DNA of 64,000 nt from Pyrrhoderma lamaoense (taxonomy: Eukaryota; Basidiomycota; Agaricomycetes; Hymenochaetales; Hymenochaetaceae). The notes beneath the pieces are model-generated. The model did not search any database. It saw only the letters and a program-made list of their open reading frames with translations, and had not been told where the DNA came from. Location: NCBI GenBank assembly GCA_002794735.1, contig NBAZ01000022.1, positions 186,001 through 250,000 of the forward strand, in the 5' to 3' direction. A program made the translations under genes and the position numbers. Shown here piece by piece: positions 49,077-59,212 of this stretch (its first letter is position 1; each line of letters opens with the position of its first letter).

Positions 49077-49577
49077 GGTGGTTCAGAGGGGGGTGGATGG
49101 ATGGGATGGATGTGGAGGGAGGAGGAGAAGGAAGGAGGGAGGAAGAGGAGAAGGGAGAGAGGCGACGGGAAGGGGGAGGCAAGGAACTGGGAGACAGTCG
49201 ATTGTCGCCGAGCCTTTCCCCGGGCTTGTTTGATCCTCTCGTGGTTTCGGCTCGCGTGTGCGCCTTGTCGGAGGAAAAAAAAAGTATTATTATTATTATT
49301 CTAGTTTTTGAAATATAGAAAACGAGAAAAAGGAAAGCAGATTTCCCGAAAAAGATAATCGACAGATGAAGAGAGACCAGCGCCTTGTCTGCTCACGAGA
49401 GGTGAGATGTCGAGTAGCGAGAGAGGGGAGAGGAGAGGGACTCGAGCGAGAGAGGAGAGAGATGGAGAATGGAATTGACCGTGGGGACGGAACATCGGAG
49501 CCTCGGCTATATTATGTAATCACTCCTCTTCCTCTCGCCTTTCTATCCAGCGTCGAACCCCTACAACCTGGAGAGAG
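49077..49577. promoter_or_regulatory. Divergent promoter region with homopurine tract
   Basis: About 500 nt separate the - strand septin-like start from the + strand PSMD9 start. An almost pure A/G stretch lies on the + strand at about 49105-49170, and a second GA-rich stretch at about 49400-49475. No TATA box is clear. Both genes probably take their promoters from this interval. Confidence 0.55.
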
Positions 49578-52193
49578 ATGGGCAGACACTCTGACGACGA
49601 CCCCCGCTCGCGCCTGTCCGCTCTTGCAATCCAGAAACAACAAATAGAATCAGAGCTAGCAGAAAACCATGCAATCCTCCAGTCTCACAACGTGCAAATG
49701 GACACCCCTTTGGTCGACAACGAAGGCTTCCCTAGAGCTGACATCGACATCATCACCGTTCGATCCGCTCGCGTAAGAATCATCCATCTCAGAAACGATC
49801 TCAAATCCGTTCTCGACAATCTCGCTGAAGCTCTCGCTCAAGTACACGCTCAAAATAGCCTAAACGCAGGCAACAACAACAATAATAATAGCAATGACCT
49901 CTCGGAGGAACAACAACAACAACAACAACAAGACCGACTCTCGTTACAGCCGTTTGCCCGTGTCGACGGCGTAGCTCCAGGTAGCCCCGCTGACTCCGCA
50001 GTGCGTCTAACCAATCCTATCAAAACCTTCTTATATTTATCTACCTGACCTCACTTCCGTTATTATACGCGCATGCATACAGGGTCTCCGCCGCGAAGAC
50101 CTCATTCTCTCCTTCGGGATCATCACCTACTCATCCCTTCCCTCTCCAAATAACCTCGCTCCTCTCGCAGCTTTAGCAGCTGAATACGAAGACGTACGTC
50201 CACCTCTTTAACGGACATCTCTCTCTCTCTTTCTTTTCATTAACACGCGCCGTCTCATACAACAAAACTAACATATTACCCGCATATCCATCCTTCCTAA
50301 TCTGGAAATATCCACGAAAAACCGCAAACTCCGGAACTAAAAAATTCTGAATCTAAATCTATTAATAACTCACCTCTTCCCACTTCCATTTTTTTTTCTT
50401 TTGAAAAAAAAAATCAATTTCTTTTTTTTGTGTGCGCTTGCTAATCCACAAAATAGCGTTCACTCAAAATTAAAGTTCTCCGTCCTTCTCAATCACCTCC
50501 TGCCCAGCCATCAGAATCATCATCATCGGGCAATACTAATACTAGTACTAATTCTCCGTCTGACGTTCCGCCAGGAACAACAGGAGGAAGGGAAACGACA
50601 GTCGGAGTGGATCAACACCAGTATATTACGCTCACACTTATACCCCGTAAAGGTTGGGGTGGGCGCGGTCTCCTCGGGTAAGAGTAATATCCACCCCCCA
50701 CCCCCACGCTCCTGTTTCCCCGTTCTTCCTTTTATCCCTCCTTTTTTCATTCTCGTATTCCTTTTTTTTTGTTTTAGTTTTGGAACTTTCACATTTCTCT
50801 TTGTCCTTTTTTTCTTCAACTGAATTTGTGAGATCGATTTTATCTATTGGTCTCCGAATTTTCGATGAGCCACTTGAACGAGTTTTTTATATCCCGTTCC
50901 CTTTCCCTTTCCCTTTCTACCTTCTTCCGATAACTATTAGTGTTATCTTTATTATTATGATTACTTACTCGTTGTGGCCCTTTATCGTTATCCACAACTT
51001 CATCTCTTCAATTCAATTCAATTCAATTTAAAAAAATATAATTTCCAAAGTCATTCCTCCTTTTCTCTTGGGCGTAGTTGATCCGTTAATTTCAATTTGT
51101 TTCAACTTTTCTTTCGATTTCTCGTCGTATGCGTGCGTTGTCTCATATCTTACAAGACACGTACACACACAAAACCACGTATACAAAACACATTTAACAA
51201 AAACACAAAAACACGAAACACCCACAGAAACCACTTGTTCTCTTTGGTTTTTAGGTGTCTCTCCTATTTTTTTATATATTCTTACCTCGATCGATCCAGT
51301 GAACTGGATGTTTGTGCTTTGACTGTTGATCACCACGATCGAGTCTGGTTCTTTCTTTTGTTCTTGTTTTACTATTTTTTTACTCTTTACTCTTCATCTT
51401 CCATTACCTTTAGTCTTCTTGACAGGTGAGACCTTTGGTCTGAGGTCTCGTCCTTGTTTAGTTTGTGTACCACTTTACTCATCTACACCCACACACCCGT
51501 ACTCACACACGTGCGCGTACCCTTTCTTGACTGGTTCTTCTTGTTTGTTCTCCATATCGTTATTGCTATTGTTAATGTTAGAGACTTCGTCTCTCTTTCA
51601 ATGATTTTCTCTTTCTTTAAATTTCAATTAATCTTCTTTCCCAGCCTAAACGTGTTTCTCTCCTCCCTTTATCCTTCCTTTCTCTTCCTCACGGAACCCA
51701 CATAACAATCACGACAACTCCGTTCTTCTTCCTTCTTTTCGCTTTGACTCATTCATTCACCGAGTCATCGCAACTCTATTTCTTTATATCTATATTCATA
51801 TCAAACATCTGATCAGTGTCTCAACAATCATTACTATCAACCTCTATCATATTATGAACACGCTCAACTAACTAACCATCCTCTTCTCTTTTTTTTCGGT
51901 TCTCGGTTATCGCTTTCCGTTCGTCCGTCCATTCGATACCCTTCGGCCAATATAATATACACTTCCCGTCTCTCCAACGTCCTTAAATCTTCCAATCAAT
52001 AAACAAATTCTCGTTGGATCATCCCCCAACATAATACCGACTTCTGGCTTCTGCAACCCAATCTCAATCCGGATTGTTCTCGAAAACTACTTTGTACTGT
52101 TTTGTTTTGTTCTGTATTTGTCTTATTTATCCCTTTATATTTATTATCAATAGATGTCACATCGTTCCTTTCTCTCCATCCTCTTCTTCGTAG
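49578..52193 (+). CDS. NAS2: 26S proteasome assembly chaperone, PSMD9/Nas2 family
   Basis: Nas2 holds the Rpt4-Rpt5 ATPases during assembly of the proteasome base. Exon 1 (49578-50000) encodes the N-terminal helices (RLSALAIQKQQIESELAENH, then TPLVDNEGFPRADID, VRSARVRIIHLRNDL) and a poly-Q/N insert. The PDZ domain begins FARVDGVAPGSPADSA and continues in exon 2 (50083-50193, GLRREDLILSFG) and exon 3 (from 50457, ITLTLIPRKGWGGRGLLG). An unspliced reading stops at 50681. However, GG at 50676-50677 followed by GTAAGA can splice to an acceptor at 52153, adding GCHIVPFSPSSSS with stop at 52193. GCHIVP matches the usual end of the family after RGLLG, and the phase fits. The last intron would then be 1476 nt, very long for this genome. 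Confidence 0.88.
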
Positions 52194-52709
52194 TAGTAGT
52201 AGTAGTATCAATGGCAGTAGCAGTAGCAGTAACGACGCACTTGTAATAACATGTATATACATATATACGAAACACTTGCTTACGTATCGTATACTAACGT
52301 ACCGCAGAGCCCATAATTCTGGTCCTTTATATCTACGTTACGTTACGATTTTAATCGACTAATCGAATACCTAAGCACCAAGAACGAAGTACTCGACTTG
52401 ACGGTTCTTAGTTTCACAAACTCCCAAGTCCATTTACAAGTCCAAATACAAGTTGATAATTTCAATCCAGTTGCTGTCTTTCTCCTTATTTTTGCCCATA
52501 CGAAAACACACTCAGCCAGCTCAAGAGTCACAATCCAGTTAGTTACCAAGATATTCGGATATCATGTTAAATATATATATATCATTTTGCTCCGTATTTT
52601 TATCTATATCTACCGAAAGGATCAAGTAAACAAAAAAACTAGAAGGGCAAAAGGATAAAGAAAAGGATAAAGTCGTAGTCTGATGATTGGTGTGTGGTTT
52701 GTACATGAG

Positions 52710-52710
<1 letters not shown>

Positions 52711-52756
<46 letters not shown>

Positions 52757-52757
52757 G
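52711..52757 (+). repeat. Hexanucleotide microsatellite (ATGTAT)n
   Basis: About eight near-perfect head-to-tail copies of ATGTAT lie in noncoding sequence downstream of the PSMD9 gene. Confidence 0.95.
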
Positions 52758-53302
52758 TTATCGAATGTAAGTAACGAGGTAGCTAGTCACATACAACGTA
52801 TAAAACATGGTCTTTCCCAACAAGTATCGAGTACCAAAGTAAGCCCGATGCAAATGCTATAACTCCCTGAATAAGAAGCAGAGAGAAAAAGCTGATCTGC
52901 GCAAGATAAAGAGCGCTAGAGAAGGAAAGGAAGTTGTTTAAACTAAGTGGTATGGGGGTTTAAAAGCGTAAGACAATAGACGGAAGCTAGTCCTGAATCC
53001 TCATCTTAAACTAGTACTATCATGCTAGGGAAGTTCCTGGAACTTGGGTATACACCACCTCCCGAGAGAGCCCTATTTACTCCTTTCTCAAATCTTTTCG
53101 GATTCAAGGTCAAGGACTATCCACCATGATCTCCCGGTGTTGCCATCAATATGAAGGAGGGATGGGTGGGTCGTTTAGGGATGAGGAAACGTTGTAAGGC
53201 AAATGAGCGCGCACCCAGAGATAAGTATGGGTGATAGAAAGCGGGGAGTATCGCCTTTCCCCTGAGGCTCATAGTACAAGCTCGTGTCGCCTTAATAGGT
53301 TT

Positions 53303-53327
53303 GTATAAAATTGTTGAATAACTGCGT
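53303..53327 (+). repeat. Direct repeat copy 1 (25 bp)
   Basis: The 25-bp unit beginning GTATAAAATTG is identical to the unit at 53536-53560. Similarity continues 3' of it (CGTGCACT-G/T-GATCCACT). The two copies flank the G16 tract. Confidence 0.9.
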
Positions 53328-53450
53328 GTGCTAGAAACGTGCACTGGATCCACTTGATCACATAGTGGATTTAGGGACCATGCCCACTCTCACTATATTC
53401 TTGCGTGTATTGAGTGAGTACCCAGTGAGGTGGCTGGTATGGTCGAAAGA

Positions 53451-53466
53451 GGGGGGGGGGGGGGGG
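53451..53466 (+). repeat. Mononucleotide G16 tract
   Basis: Sixteen consecutive G residues in noncoding DNA. The true length is uncertain given the homopolymer problems seen elsewhere in the window. Confidence 0.9.
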
Positions 53467-53535
53467 AATGGTGATACCGGCTATGGTATTGACTCTTTCC
53501 TGGCTCAAAGTTGAGCCCATGTTTCTATGAAGTTC

Positions 53536-53560
53536 GTATAAAATTGTTGAATAACTGCGT
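53536..53560 (+). repeat. Direct repeat copy 2 (25 bp)
   Basis: Second copy of the 25-bp unit at 53303-53327, in the same orientation and 233 bp downstream. Confidence 0.9.
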
Positions 53561-53892
53561 ATGTATCATCGTGCACTTGATCCACTCCCAAGCTCAACCA
53601 CCCTAACAACAATCCATGAATTACTTAATACCGATTGAAGCGTTCTTGTAGTGTGGATAGAAAGAAGGAGGACGTGGGGTTGATAAATGAGCACGAGAGC
53701 GAAGGACGGGCCTCCTCGCGAGGGTCGTCTGGTAGGCGAGTTAGGTATAGGCATAGAGAGACATGGGTATCGTCCCGGATCTCTCCTCTACGCTACTCCT
53801 ATTCCTGGGGGATGCATAAGAATAGACCTGAGGACGAAGTCCGTATCCAACGCGCAGATCACTAGGAGGTGAATTGTGTTGCTCTTTGGAAA

Positions 53893-54432
53893 TTATAAAT
53901 CTACTCCGACATATTCCATCTTCATTCTGAGAGAGTATCTTTTATCAAGTGGATCAAATGTCATACTTCCCGGGATTGACAGCAGGACGAGGGCAAGAGC
54001 TAGAAGGGTACAATTCCAAACTCGTGGGGTCAGTACTGCTTGAGCAGTGTCCTGAATGCTTTTCCACAGTGGAGCTTTGTTGGTGCTGCTGCTGAGTGAT
54101 TCCTCTTGTTTCAGGTCGCGAATGGACAGTTTAGGACGACTAGAGGATGAATTTTGGAAAACTGTACGTACACACATATAAATGTGCATACATGTGAATT
54201 GATGCGATAGCCAAAAGACGCCAGTCTCCCTCAGTCTCCTTCGCGATACCAACTCCCTCCTTTCTTCATAGTCCCACGGTATAAAATAGATCGAAAGATG
54301 TAGAAGACCTAACCGCATAGTTCGGAATATCAAGTTACTACGCAGGAGAACAATTGTCGCACAGAAGTACAAGCAACAGTGATGCAAATCGAGAGTTGTC
54401 GTACATGCAAGACGGTGCAAGTAGAAAGTCAA
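53893..54432 (-). CDS. Uncertain small protein, copy 1 of a duplicated locus
   Basis: I do not recognise this sequence. An open frame on the - strand reads through to 53893. It contains LDLHHCCLYFCATIV near its start and a possible membrane segment, LLALALVLLSIPGSM, near the end. The frame as a whole lacks an ATG at its beginning; the first useful ATG is at about 54315 (MRLGLLHLSIYF). A TATATATATAAAGG element lies upstream at about 54472-54488. The upstream and N-terminal part is clearly related to sequence at about 56200-56385, so this is one copy of a diverged tandem duplication. It may be a small membrane or secreted protein with unseen introns, or a decayed gene. Confidence 0.3.
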   Translation of the reverse strand: MTFYLHRLACTTTLDLHHCCLYFCATIVLLRSNLIFRTMRLGLLHLSIYFIPWDYEERRELVSRRRLRETGVFWLSHQFTCMHIYMCVRTVFQNSSSSRPKLSIRDLKQEESLSSSTNKAPLWKSIQDTAQAVLTPRVWNCTLLALALVLLSIPGSMTFDPLDKRYSLRMKMEYVGVDL

Positions 54433-55528
54433 GGAGGAGTTGAGAGGATGGGTAGAAAGCTGGTTTCTGGACCCCTTTATATATATATTCTTTCGTCTGG
54501 ACTTGAATTATTCAATGTCCGATAAGCAGGTGGCCCTTCTCACTATGGCGAAATGTGGCCTTGATTGCTATTATAATTTCGAGAACAAGATCGAGTAAAA
54601 GGACAAGGAAGTGGTGCCTAATCAATATACCTTATCTTCCATTTCCAAACTCCATACAGGTAAACCCCTTTGTGCACCCAATGAGGTTAAACTACGCTAG
54701 AACAAAATACAATTTAAAAAAAGTTCAATATCTGTAATTACAACAGCGGAAGAAGAATTTGATAGAAATTTGTATAATAACTAGCAAGTAAACGAGTGTG
54801 GTTCGGTCCTTATCGATCGATAAGATCCGGGATAATAAGAAGCAGGATATCGATATACATACATGTACACATGTATGTCTAGACATAGCTCCAAACGACA
54901 GTAGTACAAGTATCCCGGCGCGGAGCTTATTTGTCTCCGATTCTTCGCGTGGTAATCTGGAAACATGGAGTAACACTAGTATCCGTAAATTATCGAGTAC
55001 ACAGACACGAGTGGATGTCGCTTAGGGTGACAGTATCACCCCCTCCCTCCCCATCCGATAAAGTCGGATAGTGAGATACCAGACCCAGTAGTTTCTCGCT
55101 CTTGATTCGAGATTAATGGCTGGTGTAGCGAATTTTGATTCCGCAAAACATACCCTAAGTAGTTGAGACAATCGACATTCCTATATATATCTCGACCAAA
55201 TCACGGCTGAGTAAACGTTAACTGTGGATTACATGTCCAGCGATAACGGATTCTCCTTCATCATTCAGCACATGATATTGAGTACTCTGTACCTAGTTTG
55301 ATGAGTCCAAAATGAACACCAATAATTTTTCTCTCCTATTTACCTTCTTAGATGAGAAGATGCTTAGATTACTCAGGCCACACGAGATTATACTGTTGTA
55401 TTTAAGAGATTGGTTATTTTTTAATTTCTACAGTTTTATATAATTTTACTATCGCTATATACTTTTTTTTGGCTTTTAGTTTTTATCTAGAGAGTATGTA
55501 AATCTATTGAATCTAATATGTGAACAAT
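54433..55528. other. Upstream region of duplicated unit 1 and intergenic DNA
   Basis: This region holds the TATA-like element of copy 1, then sequence at 54610-54930 that is related piecewise to 56455-56790. No gene is supported. Confidence 0.4.
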
Positions 55529-56380
55529 TCAAAAACGCTTTGAAAAGAGTAGAAGTAGAAAAAATAAGTAAAGAAGTAGAGGACTTTTTAGGAGCCGATT
55601 TCCTCGCTCTGTGAAGGGCGGTCGACACATTTGATAAGAAGGAAAGGGATGAAAGAGATTTATGAGACTTTGAGATGGAATATTAGGAAAGTCGCTGGAC
55701 GAAATCGAAACCGTATCCACGAAAATGTCGATAGTACTCCGTGTCATGTTGATGATGCCAATATATCTGATCTGTCTATTCCAAAGGAAGAGTAGTCTTG
55801 AAGGCCTGGTATGGTCAAGCTGTTGTCCATACTGGACTATCATTGGAAACGATAGATTCGAGATGCTGATAGGGCACGGATCGGAAGCAGAGCATTCTGG
55901 GCTAGCTTCCACGTCGATCGCGTTAAAAACTCCTTTTCCTAGCTATCCAAACTGCAAAATTTTCCCTTTGTTCGTTCCTGGTAAACGAGTTTAAAAATGT
56001 CTCTATGGGGTGTCCTATAGCCATATTTAACCCTTCAGTTCTGCGGGTTCCTTGTTCGCCTCAGTACCTATGAGGCACGGAGCAATGGATTTGAGAGTTG
56101 TGTGGAAAAGTGCAGGATGATAGATGATGATGGTACTGCCTGAACGCAGAGAAGGATTAAGAAATTGTAGTGGTACGACCTGAGGTCCGGGACGATAATG
56201 TGTCGCACAGGAGTATAAACAGTGATGGTTCAGGTCTAAGGCTCTTGTCACCGCACTTGCAAAGTAGTTCAAGTAGGAGGTCAAAGAGAGGATGAGTTTG
56301 TAAACTGATTTCTGCGCCCTTTTATATATATTTTGCGTCTGACCCTGAAATATAATATCTCCGATATGTGGATAGCCCAT
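55529..56380 (-). pseudogene. Copy 2 of the duplicated locus, uncertain coding status
   Basis: The part at 56200-56385 is related to copy 1: SLTSYLNYFASAVTRALDLN and HHCLYSCATHY align with the start of copy 1. An equivalent TATATATAAAAGG lies at about 56318-56332. Two open pieces (56027-56380 and 55529-55912) cannot be joined convincingly and neither ends like copy 1. The absence of a good start codon after the TATA element suggests either hidden introns or decay. Confidence 0.3.
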
Positions 56381-58380
56381 TTAGTTACGATGGAATGATC
56401 CTATTGTTTGGGTTTCAGATGTATTGGAAGCCCAAGGCAGTGGTGTTAGTCAACGCCACTTCTTGTCCATTCCTATTTTCACAGAATGGGATATCCTTTT
56501 GTGCCCTTAGAGAACTTGTCTCAAAAAATACGGCACCTTTATAACTCCTACGCTAGGTCACAATATTTCTTAGATATTCGTATATTTGATAGGGCGTTAA
56601 TAAAGTATAAAAAAGACAGACACCTTGTGAGAAGAATGTGTAACAATTAGGAAGTGCCAAATGTCTCTTATTAATCGAGGAGTTCCGTATTACTGAAAAT
56701 CAGTATATTCAATAATATTGACATCCATGCACGTACATATGTAAGCAATCGTACAAATAACATTGGTACATATATCCTGGCGCGAAATATACATCAAAAC
56801 GAGAGTCTTATTAGTCATTCTACCAGTTCTGACAATGATTTGGTGTTAGTCCAGCTAATCCTCTGCCCTTCTCCCATTGTTTACCAGTATGAGAAGATCC
56901 CTGTTCTTGTGATAGCGGCATGTCCACACTTAATGATAGTCAGCTTTAAAATAAAACCAAGAAAGTTCAGAAGAATAAGACATAGCGTACCGATGGCGGA
57001 TAATTTTTATCCGTCCTACCTTCATAAGGGCCTTGACCAATTCCACACTTCGCACTCATATACTCCTGTAGAAATTTATCTTTTGTAGTGCGTAATTTGA
57101 ATGTATCTGTCACACGACGTGTTTTGCATATGGCAAATATAAGCAATACTATCTATGTGACAGAGTGTAGTTGTTGCGAGGTACGTGATGCATACTTTCC
57201 TGAATCTAGGTGATGGTTGTACTTGATATAATCATTTGAAAGTATGGCACGTATCAATCAATATTAAGAACGTGACAAAATGTGATCTATATCGATCAAA
57301 TCGGCTATAGCTTTAATTAGTATTTCAGCTAGATTTACTCTTAATTCAACGCATTTATGCTGGACACGCACACACACCTTTTGACATTGTAGCAATTGTT
57401 CTTTAAAGACTATTCATACCTATCTGAAGATACTTAGTCGGAGAGCAAGGCTATCACAATAGCTACTGTTTTCATGCCACTGATCTGATCTGAGGTAAAT
57501 GATGAAACAAATATTTGAAAGAGGGTTTGAAAAGCCTATTCATAGGACCCCATACTTTGCCTCCTGAGATGGTTCAATTTGAATGGATTATAAGACAACT
57601 ATATTTTATTAAATGCCGCAAGGGGTACGTGTGGCTACAAATAGCCAAGGTATGATGTCATGAAGTGCATGGTGGTAGTTATGGAAAAAGAATATTTAAC
57701 ACATATACAGCGTTACTACAGGCGGGTATACGAAAGGACGCCAGGCACTAGTACATAAACGAATGTTTTCTCAAATTCAGGCGAGAATATAATGATAAGA
57801 TCAGATATGATGGAGATGTCAACGAAGCCATCACAGCTCAAAATCCTTGAAGTTGCTTATTTATCGTCTAAGCGCAACGTAAAGTCATTATAGGGCATTT
57901 CGGGAGTAGGATCTTGCTTGGGGCGCTCGGATACTCTTTGTACGTCTTATCCTGACCGAAAATAAGTATCAACTAAATTACGACATACTGTATAATAATG
58001 CACTCAAAAGACATGGGCATTGCGATGTGTACTCCTACATACGTGTCCCTATGAACTTGAGAATTACACACTCTGTAGAGAAGATGAAAATCGCTCCTTC
58101 ATGATGACGCCTTTCATTTTCATCTATAGTGCATCCCTAATCGCTCGATATAAATAAAGAGGCTCAATAGCTTGACAATTTTTTCGGTTAGCAAGAAGGC
58201 GAGGAGACTGATCTTGTCCTAACGGATTCTTACTAACAGACCAGAGATCTCTACACGTAGATATCATCGAGACTTGAACGAGAAACTCAACAATGTATCA
58301 AAATTGGGGATAGCAAAAAAAAAAAGAAAGTAGAAGAGTTCTAAGGAGCTAAAAAGAAAAAATATGTGATTGCCAAAGGC
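56381..58380. other. Gene-poor region
   Basis: No gene is supported in about 2 kb. A fragment near 57545-57590 can be read as a short kinase-like GPHTLPPEMV but has no flanking support. Confidence 0.45.
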
Positions 58381-58687
58381 GGTGACGAACGATTAGTAGA
58401 TGTTGTGACAATGATGTGTATCTCAATATACAGTGCTCGGTTGACATTTTCCATATAGGTTTGCTGAGGATTATAGAGACATATACTCAAACTCGGTGGC
58501 TTCTGTCCTTAATAAGCGTCACGAACCTTTGTTGAGAGTTTCGGTGGAGGGTATGAGCTATAAATCTCTTTCGAGGTTCGGACGAACTAAGCTAGATGAT
58601 AGGACTAGAGCACGAAGTCATTGCTATCAGCATGAGAAATATATATGGGAAATTCAAACTCCTGAAGGAATTATTGGGAGTCGATGA
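58381..58687 (+). pseudogene. Relic of a FunK1 kinase terminal exon, inverted relative to the intact gene
   Basis: From an acceptor-like ATATAG at about 58459, the frame reads FAEDYRDIYSN and then KRHEPLLRVSVEGM and RFGRTKLDDRTRAR, ending at 58687. The terminal exon of the FunK1 gene on the other strand reads FEESSEDTRSS, then SRPEPELRESAEGM and RIGRNKLNNRTRER. Nucleotide similarity extends over the shared part and, more weakly, into the sequence upstream of the acceptor. No kinase domain is left nearby, so this is a truncated duplicate. Confidence 0.65.
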
Positions 58688-59212
58688 GTGATAATAACGA
58701 AAAGGCGAAAATTGCATGTTTTATGTACTTCGTCGCACTTCAGTAATCGTTTCCCTACCTCTATTCCTTGTATCTTTCCCTCGCAATAACCTGTATTCCG
58801 TTATACTGTACTCAAATAAGACGCACACGAAGTATATAAGTATATTCTAATGTGCCTTCGAGATGGTCCCTAAATACACTTAGAATAGTTGTCTTTGTGT
58901 TATAATTCCATGTCACTTTGTATTCTATCTGTATACTGCGATATACTGAACTTCAGGCTCGGGGAAGGGTGTGCTATTGAGTAAAATTAGTTGTCACGCT
59001 TCTTTGTCTGCACCTGAACATGTTTGATGCATATATCAAATTATCTTCATATGTATACATGCTTTGTGTTGAAGTGATCTAGGGTGTGATATGGGTTACA
59101 TACTTGGTTACAAATGTTCGATTATGTTGCAAACAATTTATGAAAGCCGAAATGAGTTATAGATACAACAAAAATGGCAAGCGTACACAATAAAAACACA
59201 TAAATTATGACA
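58688..59212. other. Intergenic spacer between FunK1 relic and FunK1 gene
   Basis: AT-rich, with no supported feature. It forms the spacer between the two inverted copies of the FunK1 terminal exon. Confidence 0.45.

Larger units (their letters stand above)
52194..53890. other. Gene-poor region with microsatellite and direct repeat
   Basis: No gene is supported. Contents are the hexanucleotide tract at 52711-52757, the G16 run at 53451-53466 and the 25-bp direct repeat at 53303 and 53536. Short frames on both strands lack recognisable features. Confidence 0.5.

Noticed and set aside
52711..52757. CRISPR-like or telomeric repeat
   Set aside because: It is a simple ATGTAT microsatellite with no spacers, and this is internal eukaryotic nuclear DNA. 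The unit does not match the TTAGGG-type telomere.
57545..57590. Short kinase-like reading GPHTLPPEMV as an Aurora or FunK1 fragment
   Set aside because: Only about ten residues resemble a kinase activation segment, and the flanks show no further similarity. Chance is sufficient.
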